Of a DNA stretch of 64,000 bases, positions 26,301 through 37,259 are shown in pieces. Location: assembly GCF_964340395.1 (NCBI RefSeq), contig NC_135558.1, positions 20,716,371 through 20,780,370 on the forward strand. The letters run 5' to 3'. Under the pieces are notes generated by a model. The model was not told the DNA's origin. It saw only the letters and a program-made list of their open reading frames with translations, and ran no database searches. This stretch comes from Glandiceps talaboti. Lineage: Eukaryota; Hemichordata; Enteropneusta; Spengelidae. Numbering within the stretch: the stretch's first letter is position 1; each line of letters begins with the position of its first letter. A program made the position numbers and the translations under genes.

Positions 26301-29300
26301 GTTATCTAAAGGGTCTTTTATCAGTTCCAAGCATATGACAAGCTGTGACAATCTTATGTTACAAGTAGATTGTAGCTGAATGAAGAATTATTTTGGAGAT
26401 TAGCATACTTATATTATCAGCAGTAATATTTTTCAAAAAGGTCAATGTGAGTAGCATCAATAGTAAATGTTAGAATCTGAATGACTTTTATTTCATTACA
26501 TCAATATGTTTATACTGTATTGTTTGTTTGATTCATTCCTTTAAGGATGGATCCCAAGGCCAAGGAAGCTGGTACGAAGATGGAAAGAAGATGAACATCA
26601 GACAGCCAATTAAGAAGATAAAGAAGTAAGCGAACATTTGAAATTGAAAATTACTGAAAATGGCCATTAGGTTTTATTGACCAATAATTACTTTCATTCA
26701 GCAATGGAAAATACAAGTTATCTAAAGAGTCTTTTGTCAGTTCCAACTTCCAAGCATATGACAAGCTGTGACAATCTTATGTTAAAAGTAGATTGTAGCT
26801 GAATGAAGAATTATTTTGGAGATTAGAGTACTTATATTGTCAGCAGTGATATTTTTCAAAAAAGTCCATGTGAGTAGCATCAATAGTAAATGTTCGAATC
26901 TGAATGACTGTTATTTCATTCCATCAATAAGTTTATACTGTATTGTTTGTTTGATTCATTCCTTTAAGGATGGATCTCAAGGCCAAGGAAGCTGGTACGA
27001 AGATGGAAAGAAGATGAACATCAGACAGCCAATCAAGAAGAGAAAGAAGTAAGCAAACATTTGAAATTGTAAAATTACTGAAAATGGCCATTAGGTTTAT
27101 TGACCAATAATTACGTTCATTCGGCAATGGAAAGTACAAGTTATCTAAAGGGTCTTTTGTCAGTTCCAAGCATATGAGAAGCTGTGACAATCTTATGTTA
27201 CAAGTAAATTGTAGCTGAATGAAGAATTATTTTGGAGATTAGAGTACTTATATTGTCAGCAGTAATATTTTTCAAAAAAGTCAATGTGAGTAGCATCAAT
27301 AGTAAATGTTCGAATCTGAATGACTGTTATTTCATTCCATCAATAAGTTTATACTGTATTGTTTCTTTGATTCATTCCTTTAAGGATGGATCTCAAGGCC
27401 AAGGAAGCTGGTACGAAGATGGAAAGAAGATGAACATCAGACAGCCAATCAAGAAGAGTAAGAAGTAAGCGAACATTTGAAATTGTAAAATTACTGAAAA
27501 TGGCCATTAGGTTTTATTGACCAATAATTACGTTCATTCAGCAATGGAAAGTACAAGTTATCTAAAGATTCTTTTTTCAGTTCCAACTTCCAAGCATATG
27601 ACAAGCTGTGACAATCTTATGTTACAAGTAGATTGTAGCTGAATGAAGAATTATTTTGGAGATTAGAGAACTTATATTATCAGCAGTAATATTTTTCAAA
27701 AAAGTCAATGTGAGTAGCATCAATAGTAAATGTTCGAATCTGAATGACTGTTATTTCATTCCATCAATAAGTTTATACTGTATTGTTTGTTTGATTCATT
27801 CCTTTAAGGATGGATCCCAAGGCCAAGGAAGCTGGTACGAAGATGGAAAGAAGATGAACATCAGACAGCCAATTAAGAAGAGAAAGAAGTAAGCGAGCAT
27901 TTGAAATTGTGTAAAATTACTGAAAATAGCCATTAGGTTTTATTGACCAATAATTACGTTCATTCGGCAATGGCAAGTACAAGTTATCTAAAGGGTCTTT
28001 TGTCAGTTCCAAGCATATGACAAGCTGTGAAAATCTTATGTTACAAGTAGATTGTAGCTGAATGAAGAATTATTTTGGAGGTTAGCATACTTATATTATC
28101 AGCAGTAATATTTTTCAAAAAGGTCAATGTGAGTAGCATCAATAGTAAATGTTAGAATCTGAACGACTGTTATCTCATTCCATCAATAAGTTTATACTGT
28201 ATTGTTTGTTTGATTCATTCCTTTAAGGATGGATCTCAAGGCCAAGGAAGCTGGTACGAAGATGGAAAGAAGATGAACATCAGACAGCCAATCAAGAAGA
28301 GAAAGAAGTAAGCGAACATTTGAAATTGTAAAATTACTGAAAATGGCCATTAGGTTTTATTGACCAATAATTACGTTCATTCAGCAATGGAAAGTACAAG
28401 TTATCTAAAGAGTCTTTTGTCAGTTCCAAATTCCAAGCATATGACAAGCTGTGACAATCTTATGTTACAAATAGATTGTAGCTGAATGAAGAATTATTTT
28501 GGAGATTAGAGTACTTATATTGTCAGCAGTAATATTTTTCAGAAAAGTCAATGTGAGTAGCTTCAATAGAAAATGTTAGAATCTGAATGACTGTTATTTC
28601 ATTCCATCAATAAGTTTATACTGTATTATTTGTTTGATTCATTCCTTTAAGGATGGATCTCAAGGCCAAGGAAGCTGGTACGAAGATGGAAAGAAGATGA
28701 ACATCAGACAGCTAATCAAGAAGAGAAAGAAGTAAGCGAACATTTGAAATTGTAAAATTATTGAAAATGGCCATTAGGTTTTATTGACCAATAATTACGT
28801 TCATTCAGCAATGGAAAGTACAAGTTATCTAAAGGGTCTTTTGTCAGTTCCAAGCATATGACAAGCTGTGACAATCTTATGTTACAAGTAGATTGTAGCT
28901 GAATGAAGAATTATTTTGGAGATTAGCATACTTATATTATCAGCAGTAATATTTTTCAAAAAGGTCAATGTGAGTAGCATCAATAGTAAATGTTAGAATC
29001 TGAATGACTTTTATTTCATTACATCAATATGTTTATACTGTATTGTTTGTTTGATTCATTCCTTTAAGGATGGATCCCAAGGCCAAGGAAGCTGGTACGA
29101 AGATGGAAAGAAGATGAATATCAGACAGCCAATTAAGAAGATAAAGAAGTAAGCGAACATTTGAAATTGAAAATTACTGAAAATGGCCATTAGGTTTTAT
29201 TGACCAATAATTACTTTCATTCAGCAATGGAAAATACAAGTTATCTAAAGAGTCTTTTGTCAGTTCCAACTTCCAAGCATATGACAAGCTGTGACAATCT

Positions 29301-32300
29301 TATGTTACAAATAGATTGTAGCTGAATGAAGAATTATTTTGGAGATTAGAGTACTTATATTGTCAGCAGTAATATTTTTCAGAAAAGTCAATGTGAGTAG
29401 CTTCAATAGAAAATGTTAGAATCTGAATGACTGTTATTTCATTCCATCAATAAGTTTATACTGTATTGTTTGTTTGATTCATTCCTTTAAGGATGGATCT
29501 CAAGGCCAAGGAAGCTGGTACGAAGATGGAAAGAAGATGAACATCAGACAGCTAATCAAGAAGAGAAAGAAGTAAGCGAACATTTGAAATTGTAAAATTA
29601 TTGAAAATGGCCATTAGGTTTTATTGACCAATAATTACGTTCATTCAGCAATGGAAAGTACAAGTTATCTAAAGGGTCTTTTATCAGTTCCAAGCATATG
29701 ACAAGCTGTGACAATCTTATGTTACAAGTAGATTGTAGCTGAATGAAGAATTATTTTGGAGATTAGCATACTTATATTATCAGCAGTAATATTTTTCAAA
29801 AAGGTCAATGTGAGTAGCATCAATAGTAAATGTTAGAATCTGAATGACTTTTATTTCATTACATCAATATGTTTATACTGTATTGTTTGTTTGATTCATT
29901 CCTTTAAGGATGGATCCCAAGGCCAAGGAAGCTGGTACGAAGATGGAAAGAAGATGAACATCAGACAGCCAATTAAGAAGATAAAGAAGTAAGCGAACAT
30001 TTGAAATTGAAAATTACTGAAAATGGCCATTAGGTTTTATTGACCAATAATTACTTTCATTCAGCAATGGAAAATACAAGTTATCTAAAGAGTCTTTTGT
30101 CAGTTCCAACTTCCAAGCATATGACAAGCTGTGACAATCTTATGTTAAAAGTAGATTGTAGCTGAATGAAGAATTATTTTGGAGATTAGAGTACTTATAT
30201 TGTCAGCAGTGATATTTTTCAAAAAAGTCCATGTGAGTAGCATCAATAGTAAATGTTCGAATCTGAATGACTGTTATTTCATTCCATCAATAAGTTTATA
30301 CTGTATTGTTTGTTTGATTCATTCCTTTAAGGATGGATCTCAAGGCCAAGGAAGCTGGTACGAAGATGGAATGAAGATGAACATCAGACAGCTAATCAAG
30401 AAGAGAAAGAAGTAAGCGAACATTTGAAATTATAAAATTATTGAAAATGGCCATTACGTTTTATTGACCAATAATTACGTTCATTCAGCAATGGAAAGTA
30501 CAAGTTATCTAAAGAGTCTTTTGTCAGTTCCAACTTCCAAGCATATGACAAGCTGTGACAATCTTATGTTACAAGTAGATTGTAGCTGAATGAAGAATTA
30601 TTTTGGAGATTAGAGTACTTATATTGTCAGCAGTAATATTTATCAAAAAAGTCAATGTGAGTAGCATCAATAGTAAATGTTCGAATCTGAATGACTGTTA
30701 TTTCATTCCATCAATAAATTTATACTGTATTGTTTGTTTGATTCATTCCTTTAAGGGTGGATCTCAAGGCCAAGGAAGCTGGTACGAAGATGGAAAGAAG
30801 ATGAACATCAGACAGCCAATCAAGAAGAGAAAGAAGTAAGCGAACATTTGAAATTGTAAAATTACTGAAAATGGCCATTAGGTTTTATTGACCAATAATT
30901 ACTTTCATTCAGCAATGGAAAATACAAGTTATCTAAAGAGTCTTTTGTCAGTTCCAACTTCCAAGCATATGACAAGCTGTGACAATCTTATGTTACAAAT
31001 AGATTGTAGCTGAATGAAGAATTATTTTGGAGATTAGAGTACTTATATTGTCAGCAGTAATATTTTTCAGAAAAGTCAATGTGAGTAGCTTCAATAGAAA
31101 ATGTTAGAATCTGAATGACTGTTATTTCATTCCATCAATAAGTTTATACTGTATTGTTTGTTTGATTCATTCCTTTAAGGATGGATCTCAAGGCCAAGGA
31201 AGCTGGTACGAAGATGGAAAGAAGATGAACATCAGACAGCTAATCAAGAAGAGAAAGAAGTAAGCGAACATTTGAAATTGTAAAATTATTGAAAATGGCC
31301 ATTAGGTTTTATTGACCAATAATTACGTTCATTCAGCAATGGAAAGTACAAGTTATCTAAAGGGTCTTTTGTCAGTTCCAAGCATATGACAAGCTGTGAC
31401 AATCTTATGTTACAAGTAGATTGTAGCTGAATGAAGAATTATTTTGGAGATTAGCATACTTATATTATCAGCAGTAATATTTTTCAAAAAGGTCAATGTG
31501 AGTAGCATCAATAGTAAATGTTAGAATCTGAATGACTTTTATTTCATTACATCAATATGTTTATACTGTATTGTTTGTTTGATTCATTCCTTTAAGGATG
31601 GATCCCAAGGCCAAGGAAGCTGGTACGAAGATGGAAAGAAGATGAACATCAGACAGCCAATTAAGAAGATAAAGAAGTAAGCGAACATTTGAAATTGAAA
31701 ATTACTGAAAATGGCCATTAGGTTTTATTGACCAATAATTACTTTCATTCAGCAATGGAAAATACAAGTTATCTAAAGAGTCTTTTGTCAGTTCCAACTT
31801 CCAAGCATATGACAAGCTGTGACAATCTTATGTTAAAAGTAGATTGTAGCTGAATGAAGAATTATTTTGGAGATTAGAGTACTTATATTGTCAGCAGTGA
31901 TATTTTTCAAAAAAGTCCATGTGAGTAGCATCAATAGTAAATGTTCGAATCTGAATGACTGTTATTTCATTCCATCAATAAGTTTATACTGTATTGTTTG
32001 TTTGATTCATTCCTTTAAGGATGGATCTCAAGGCCAAGGAAGCTGGTACGAAGATGGAATGAAGATGAACATCAGACAGCTAATCAAGAAGAGAAAGAAG
32101 TAAGCGAACATTTGAAATTATAAAATTATTGAAAATGGCCATTACGTTTTATTGACCAATAATTACGTTCATTCAGCAATGAAAAGTACAAGTTATCTAA
32201 AGATTCTTTTGTCATTTCCAACTTCCAAGCATATGACAAGCTGTGACAATCTTATGTTACAAGTAGATTGTAGCTGAATGAAGAATTATTTTTGAGATTA

Positions 32301-33939
32301 GCATACTTATATTATCAGCAGTAATATTTTTCAAAAAGGTCAATGTGAGTAGCATCAATAGTAAATGTTCGAATCTGAATAACTGTTATTTCATTCCATC
32401 AATAACTTTATACTGTATTGTTTGTTTGATTCATTCCTTTAAGGATGGATCCCAAGGCCAAGGAAGCTGGTACGAAGATGGAAAGAAGATGAACATCAGA
32501 CAGCCAATCAAGAAGAGAAAGAAGTAAGCGAACATTTGAAATTGTAAAATTACTGAAAATAGCCATTAGGTTTATTGACCAATAATTACGTTCATTCGGC
32601 AATGGAAAGTACAAGTTATCTAAAGGGTCTTTTGTCAGTTCCAAGCATATGAGAAGCTGTGACAATCTTATGTTACAAGTAGATTGTAGTTGAATGAAGA
32701 ATTATTTTGGAGATTAGCATACTTATATTATCAGCAGTAATATTTTTCAAAAAAGTCAATGTGAGTAGCTTCAATAGAAAATGTTAGAATCTGAATGACA
32801 GTTATTTCATTCCATCAATAAATTTATACTGTATTGTTTGTTTGATTCATTCCTTTAAGGATGGATCTCAAGGCCAAGGAAGCTGGTACGAAGATGGAAA
32901 AAAGATAAACATCAGACAGCCAATCAAGAAGAGAAAGAAGTAAGCGAACATTTGAAATTGTAAAATTATTGAAAATGGCCATTAGGTTTTATTGACCAAT
33001 AATTACGTTCATTCAGCAATGGAAAGTACAAGTTATCTAAAGAGTGTTTTGTCAGTTCCAACTTCCAAGCATATGACAAGCTGTGACAATCTTATGTTAA
33101 AAGTAGATTGTAGCTGAATGAAGAATTATTTTGGAGATTAGAGTACTTATATTATCAGCAGTAATATTTTTCAAAAAAGTCAATGTGAGTAGCATCAATA
33201 GTAAATGTTCGAATCTGAATGACTGTTATTTCATTCCATCAATAAGTTTATACTGTATTGTTTGTTTGGTTCATTCCTTTAAGGATGGATCTCAAGGCCA
33301 AGGAAGCTGGTACGAAGATGGAAAGAAGATGAACATCAGACAGCTAATCAAGAAGAGAAAGAAGTAAGCGAACATTTGAAATTGTAAAATTATTGAAAAT
33401 GGCCATTAGGTTTTATTGACCAATAATTACGTTCATTCAGCAATGGAAAGTACAAGTTATCTAAAGGGTCTTTTGTCAGTTCCAACTTCCAAGCATATGA
33501 CAAGCTGTGACAATGTTATGTTACAAGTAGATTGTAGCTGAATGAAGAATTATTTTGGAGATTAGAGTACTTATATTGTCAGCAGTAATATTTTTCAAAA
33601 AAGTCAATGTGAGTAGCATCAATAGTAAATGTTCGAATCTGAATGACTGTTATTTCATTCCATCAATAAGTTTATACTGTATTGTTTATTTGATTCATTC
33701 CTTTAAGGATGGATCTCAAGGCCAAGGAAGCTGGTACGAAGATGGAAAGAAGATGAACATCAGACAGCCAATCAAGAAGAGAAAGAAGTAAGCGAACATT
33801 TGAAATTGTAAAATTACTGAAAATGGCCATTAGGTTTATTGACCAATAATTACGTTCATTCGGCAATGGAAAGTACAAGTTATCTAAAGGGTCTTTTGTC
33901 AGTTCCAAGCATATGAGAAGCTGTGACAATCTTATGTTA
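23391..33939 (+). repeat. Mosaic array segment with 25 monomers and overlapping higher-order spacings
   Basis: Cassettes start at 23600, 24023, 24447, 24863, 25287, 25706, 26129, 26546, 26969, 27385, 27809, 28228, 28652, 29069, 29492, 29909, 30332, 30756, 31180, 31597, 32020, 32444, 32860, 33284 and 33708. Units at 24447-25287 recur 2,522 bp later. Units at 25706-26969 recur 3,363 bp later. Units at 29492-30332 recur 1,688 bp later. A recurrent subtype has GACTTTTATTTC, a TACATCAATATG and an AGATAAAG cassette end (R to I); a second has GAATGAAGATG with CAGCTAATC (K to M, P to L). Confidence 0.85.
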
Positions 33940-35394
33940 CAAGTAGATTGTAGCTGAATGAAGAATTATTTTGGAGATTAGCATACTTATATTATCAGCA
34001 GTAATATTTTTCAAAAAGGTCAATGTGAGTAGCATCAATAGTAAATGTTAGAATCTGAATGACTTTTATTTCATTACATCAATATGTTTATACTGTATTG
34101 TTTGTTTGATTCATTCCTTTAAGGATGGATCCCAAGGCCAAGGAAGCTGGTACGAAGATGGAAAGAAGATGAACATCAGACAGCCAATTAAGAAGATAAA
34201 GAAGTAAGCGAACATTTGAAATTGAAAATTACTGAAAATGGCCATTAGGTTTTATTGACCAATAATTACTTTCATTCAGCAATGGAAAATACAAGTTATC
34301 TAAAGATTCTTTTGTCAGTTCCAACTTCCAAGCATATGACAAGCTGTGACAATCTTATGTTAAAAGTAGATTGTAGCTGAATGAAGAATTATTTTGGAGA
34401 TTAGAGTACTTATATTGTCAGCAGTGATATTTTTCAAAAAAGTCCATGTGAGTAGCATCAATAGTAAATGTTCGAATCTGAATGACTGTTATTTCATTCC
34501 ATCAATAAGTTTATACTGTATTGTTTGTTTGATTCATTCCTTTAAGGATGGATCTCAAGGCCAAGGAAGCTGGTACGAAGATGGAATGAAGATGAACATC
34601 AGACAGCTAATCAAGAAGAGAAAGAAGTAAGCGAACATTTGAAATTATAAAATTATTGAAAATGGCCATTACGTTTTATTGACCAATAATTACGTTCATT
34701 CAGCAATGGAAAGTACAAGTTATCTAAAGAGTCTTTTGTCAGTTCCAACTTCCAAGCATATGACAAGCTGTGACAATCTTATGTTACAAGTAGATTGTAG
34801 CTGAATGAAGAATTATTTTGGAGATTAGAGTACTTATATTGTCAGCAGTAATATTTTTCAAAAAAGTCAATGTGAGTAGCATCAATAGTAAATGTTCGAA
34901 TCTGAATGACTGTTATTTCATTCCATCAATAAATTTATACTGTATTGTTTGTTTGATTCATTCCTTTAAGGGTGGATCTCAAGGCCAAGGAAGCTGGTAC
35001 GAAGATGGAAAGAAGATGAACATCAGACAGCCAATCAAGAAGAGAAAGAAGTAAGCGAACATTTGAAATTGTAAAATTACTGAAAATGGCCATTATGTTT
35101 TATTGACCAATAATTACGTTCATTCAGCAATGGAAAGTACAAGTTATCTAAAAAGTCTTTTGTCAGTTCCAACTTCCAAGCATATGACAAGCTGTGACAA
35201 TCTTATGTTACAAGTAGATTGTAGCTGAATGAAGAATTATTTTGGAGATTAGAGTACTTATATTGTCAGCAGTAATATTTTTCAAAAAAGTCAATGTGAG
35301 TAGCATCAATAGTAAATGTTCGAATCTGAATGACTGTTATTTCATTCCATCAATAAGTTTATACTGTATTGTTTGTTTGATTCATTCCTTTAAG

Positions 35395-35474
35395 GATGGA
35401 TCTCAAGGCCAAGGAAGCTGGTACGAAGATGGAAAGAAGATGAACATCAGACAGCCAATCAAGAAGAGAAAGAA
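35395..35474 (+). other. Exon-like cassette (reference copy): acceptor AG / 80 nt / donor GT, ORF ending in a basic tail
   Basis: The cassette lies between a T-rich tract ending TTTAAG and a GT(A/G)AGC. In phase 0 it reads 27 codons, starting DGSQGQGSWYEDG and ending KKRKK, then stop. The stop's first T is the T of the donor GT. The lysine/arginine-rich end resembles a nuclear-localisation-type basic cluster, but that is only resemblance. GC is 35/80 by hand count, clearly above the flanks. The frame is closed early in only two copies (6,409 and 50,518), and all length changes are multiples of three. Frequent variants are often silent in this frame: TCC/TCT, ATC/ATT at two codons, TAA/TGA. 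As an internal exon its 80-nt length would shift frame at each inclusion, so a terminal exon fits better. The AAG acceptor is weaker than the usual (C/T)AG. I do not recognise the peptide. Confidence 0.55.
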
Positions 35475-35818
35475 GTGAGCGAACATTTGAAATTGTAAAA
35501 TTACTGAAAATGGCCATTAGGTTTTATTGACCAATAATTACGTTCATTCAGCAATGGAAAGTACAAGTTATCTAAAGAGTCTTTTGTCAGTTCCAACTTC
35601 CAAGCATATGACAAGCTGTGACAATCTTATGTTACAAGTAGATTGTAGCTGAATGAAGAATTATTTTGGAGATTAGAGTACTTATATTGTCAGCAGTAAT
35701 ATTTTTCAAAAAAGTCAATGTGAGTAGCATCAATAGTAAATGTTCGAATCTGAATGACTGTTATTTCATTCCATCAATAAGTTTATACTGTATTGTTTAT
35801 TTGATTCATTCCTTTAAG
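35395..35818 (+). repeat. Reference monomer (424-bp form) and its internal map
   Basis: This is a representative full-length unit, numbered from the cassette start. Bases 1-80 are the exon-like cassette. The GT of a donor-like GTAAGC/GTGAGC is at 81-82, and the in-frame stop (TGA here, TAA in most copies) is at 82-84. A perfect palindrome AATGGCCATT lies at 115-124, followed by the dyad TTATTG-AC-CAATAA at 130-143. The 7-nt duplication TTCCAAC/TTCCAAG is near 195-208. A second donor-like GTGAGT lies 99 nt before the next cassette (35,720-35,725). The unit ends in a T-rich tract closing on CCTTTAAG. A TGAATGAC element in the last 100 nt could act as a branch point. The monomer encodes no recognisable protein family. 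Confidence 0.85.
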
Positions 35819-37259
35819 GATGGATCTCAAGGCCAAGGAAGCTGGTACGAAGATGGAAAGAAGATGAACATCAGACAGCCAATCAAGAAGAGAAAGAAGT
35901 AAGCGAACATTTGAAATTGTAAAATTACTGAAAATGGCCATTAGGTTTATTGACCAATAATTACGTTCATTCGGCAATGGAAAGTACAAGTTATCTAAAG
36001 GGTCTTTTGTCAGTTCCAAGCATATGAGAAGCTGTGACAATCTTATGTTACAAGTAGATTGTAGCTGAATGAAGAATTATTTTGGAGATTAGCATACTTA
36101 TATTATCAGCAGTAATATTTTTCAAAAAGGACAATGTGAGTAGCATCAATAGTAAATGTTCGAATCTGAATGACTGTTATTTCATTCCATCAATAAGTTT
36201 ATACTGTATTGTTTGTTTGATTCATTCCTTTAAGCATGGATCTCAAGGCCAAGGAAGCTGGTACGAAGATGGAAAGAAGATGAACATCAGACAGCCAATC
36301 AAGAAGAGAAAGAAGTAAGCGAACATTTGAAATTGTAAAATTACTGAAAATGGCCATTAGGTTTATTGACCAATAATTACGTTCATTCGGCAATGGAAAG
36401 TACAAGTTATCTAAAGGGTCTTTTGTCAGTTCCAAGCATATGAGAAGCTGTGACAATCTTATGTTACAAGTAGATTGTAGCTGAATGAAGAATTATTTTG
36501 GAGATTAGCATACTTATATTATCAGCAGTAATATTTTTCAAAAAGGTCAATGTGAGTAGCATCAATAGTAAATGTTCGAATCTGAATGACTGTTATTTCA
36601 TTCCATCAATAAGTTTATACTGTATTGTTTGTTTGATTCATTCCTTTAAGGATGGATCTCAAGGCCAAGGAAGCTGGTACGAAGATGGAAAGAAGATGAA
36701 CATCAGACAGCCAATCAAGAAGAGAAAGAAGTAAGCGATTATTTGAAATTGTAAAATTATTGAAAATGGCCATTAGGTTTTATTGACCAATAATTACGTT
36801 CATTCAGCAATGGAAAGTACAAGTTATCTAAAGAGTGTTTTGTCAGTTCCAACTTCCAAACATATGACAAGCTGTGACAATCTTATGTTACAAGTAGATT
36901 GTAGCTGAATGAAGAATTATTTTGGAGATTAGAGTACTTATATTATCAGCAGTAATATTTTTCAAAAAAGTCAATGTGAGTAGCATCAATAGTAAATGTT
37001 CGAATCTGAATGACTGTTATTTCATTCCATCAATAAGTTTATACTGTATTGTTTGTTTGGTTCATTCCTTTAAGGATGGATCTCAAGGCCAAGGAAGCTG
37101 GTACGAAGATGGAAAGAAGATGAACATCAGACAGCCAATCAAGAAGAGAAAGAAGTAAGCGAACATTTGAAATTGTAAAATTACTGAAAATGGCCATTAG
37201 GTTTTATTGACCAATAATTACGTTCATTCAGCAATGGAAAGTACAAGTTATCTAAAGAG

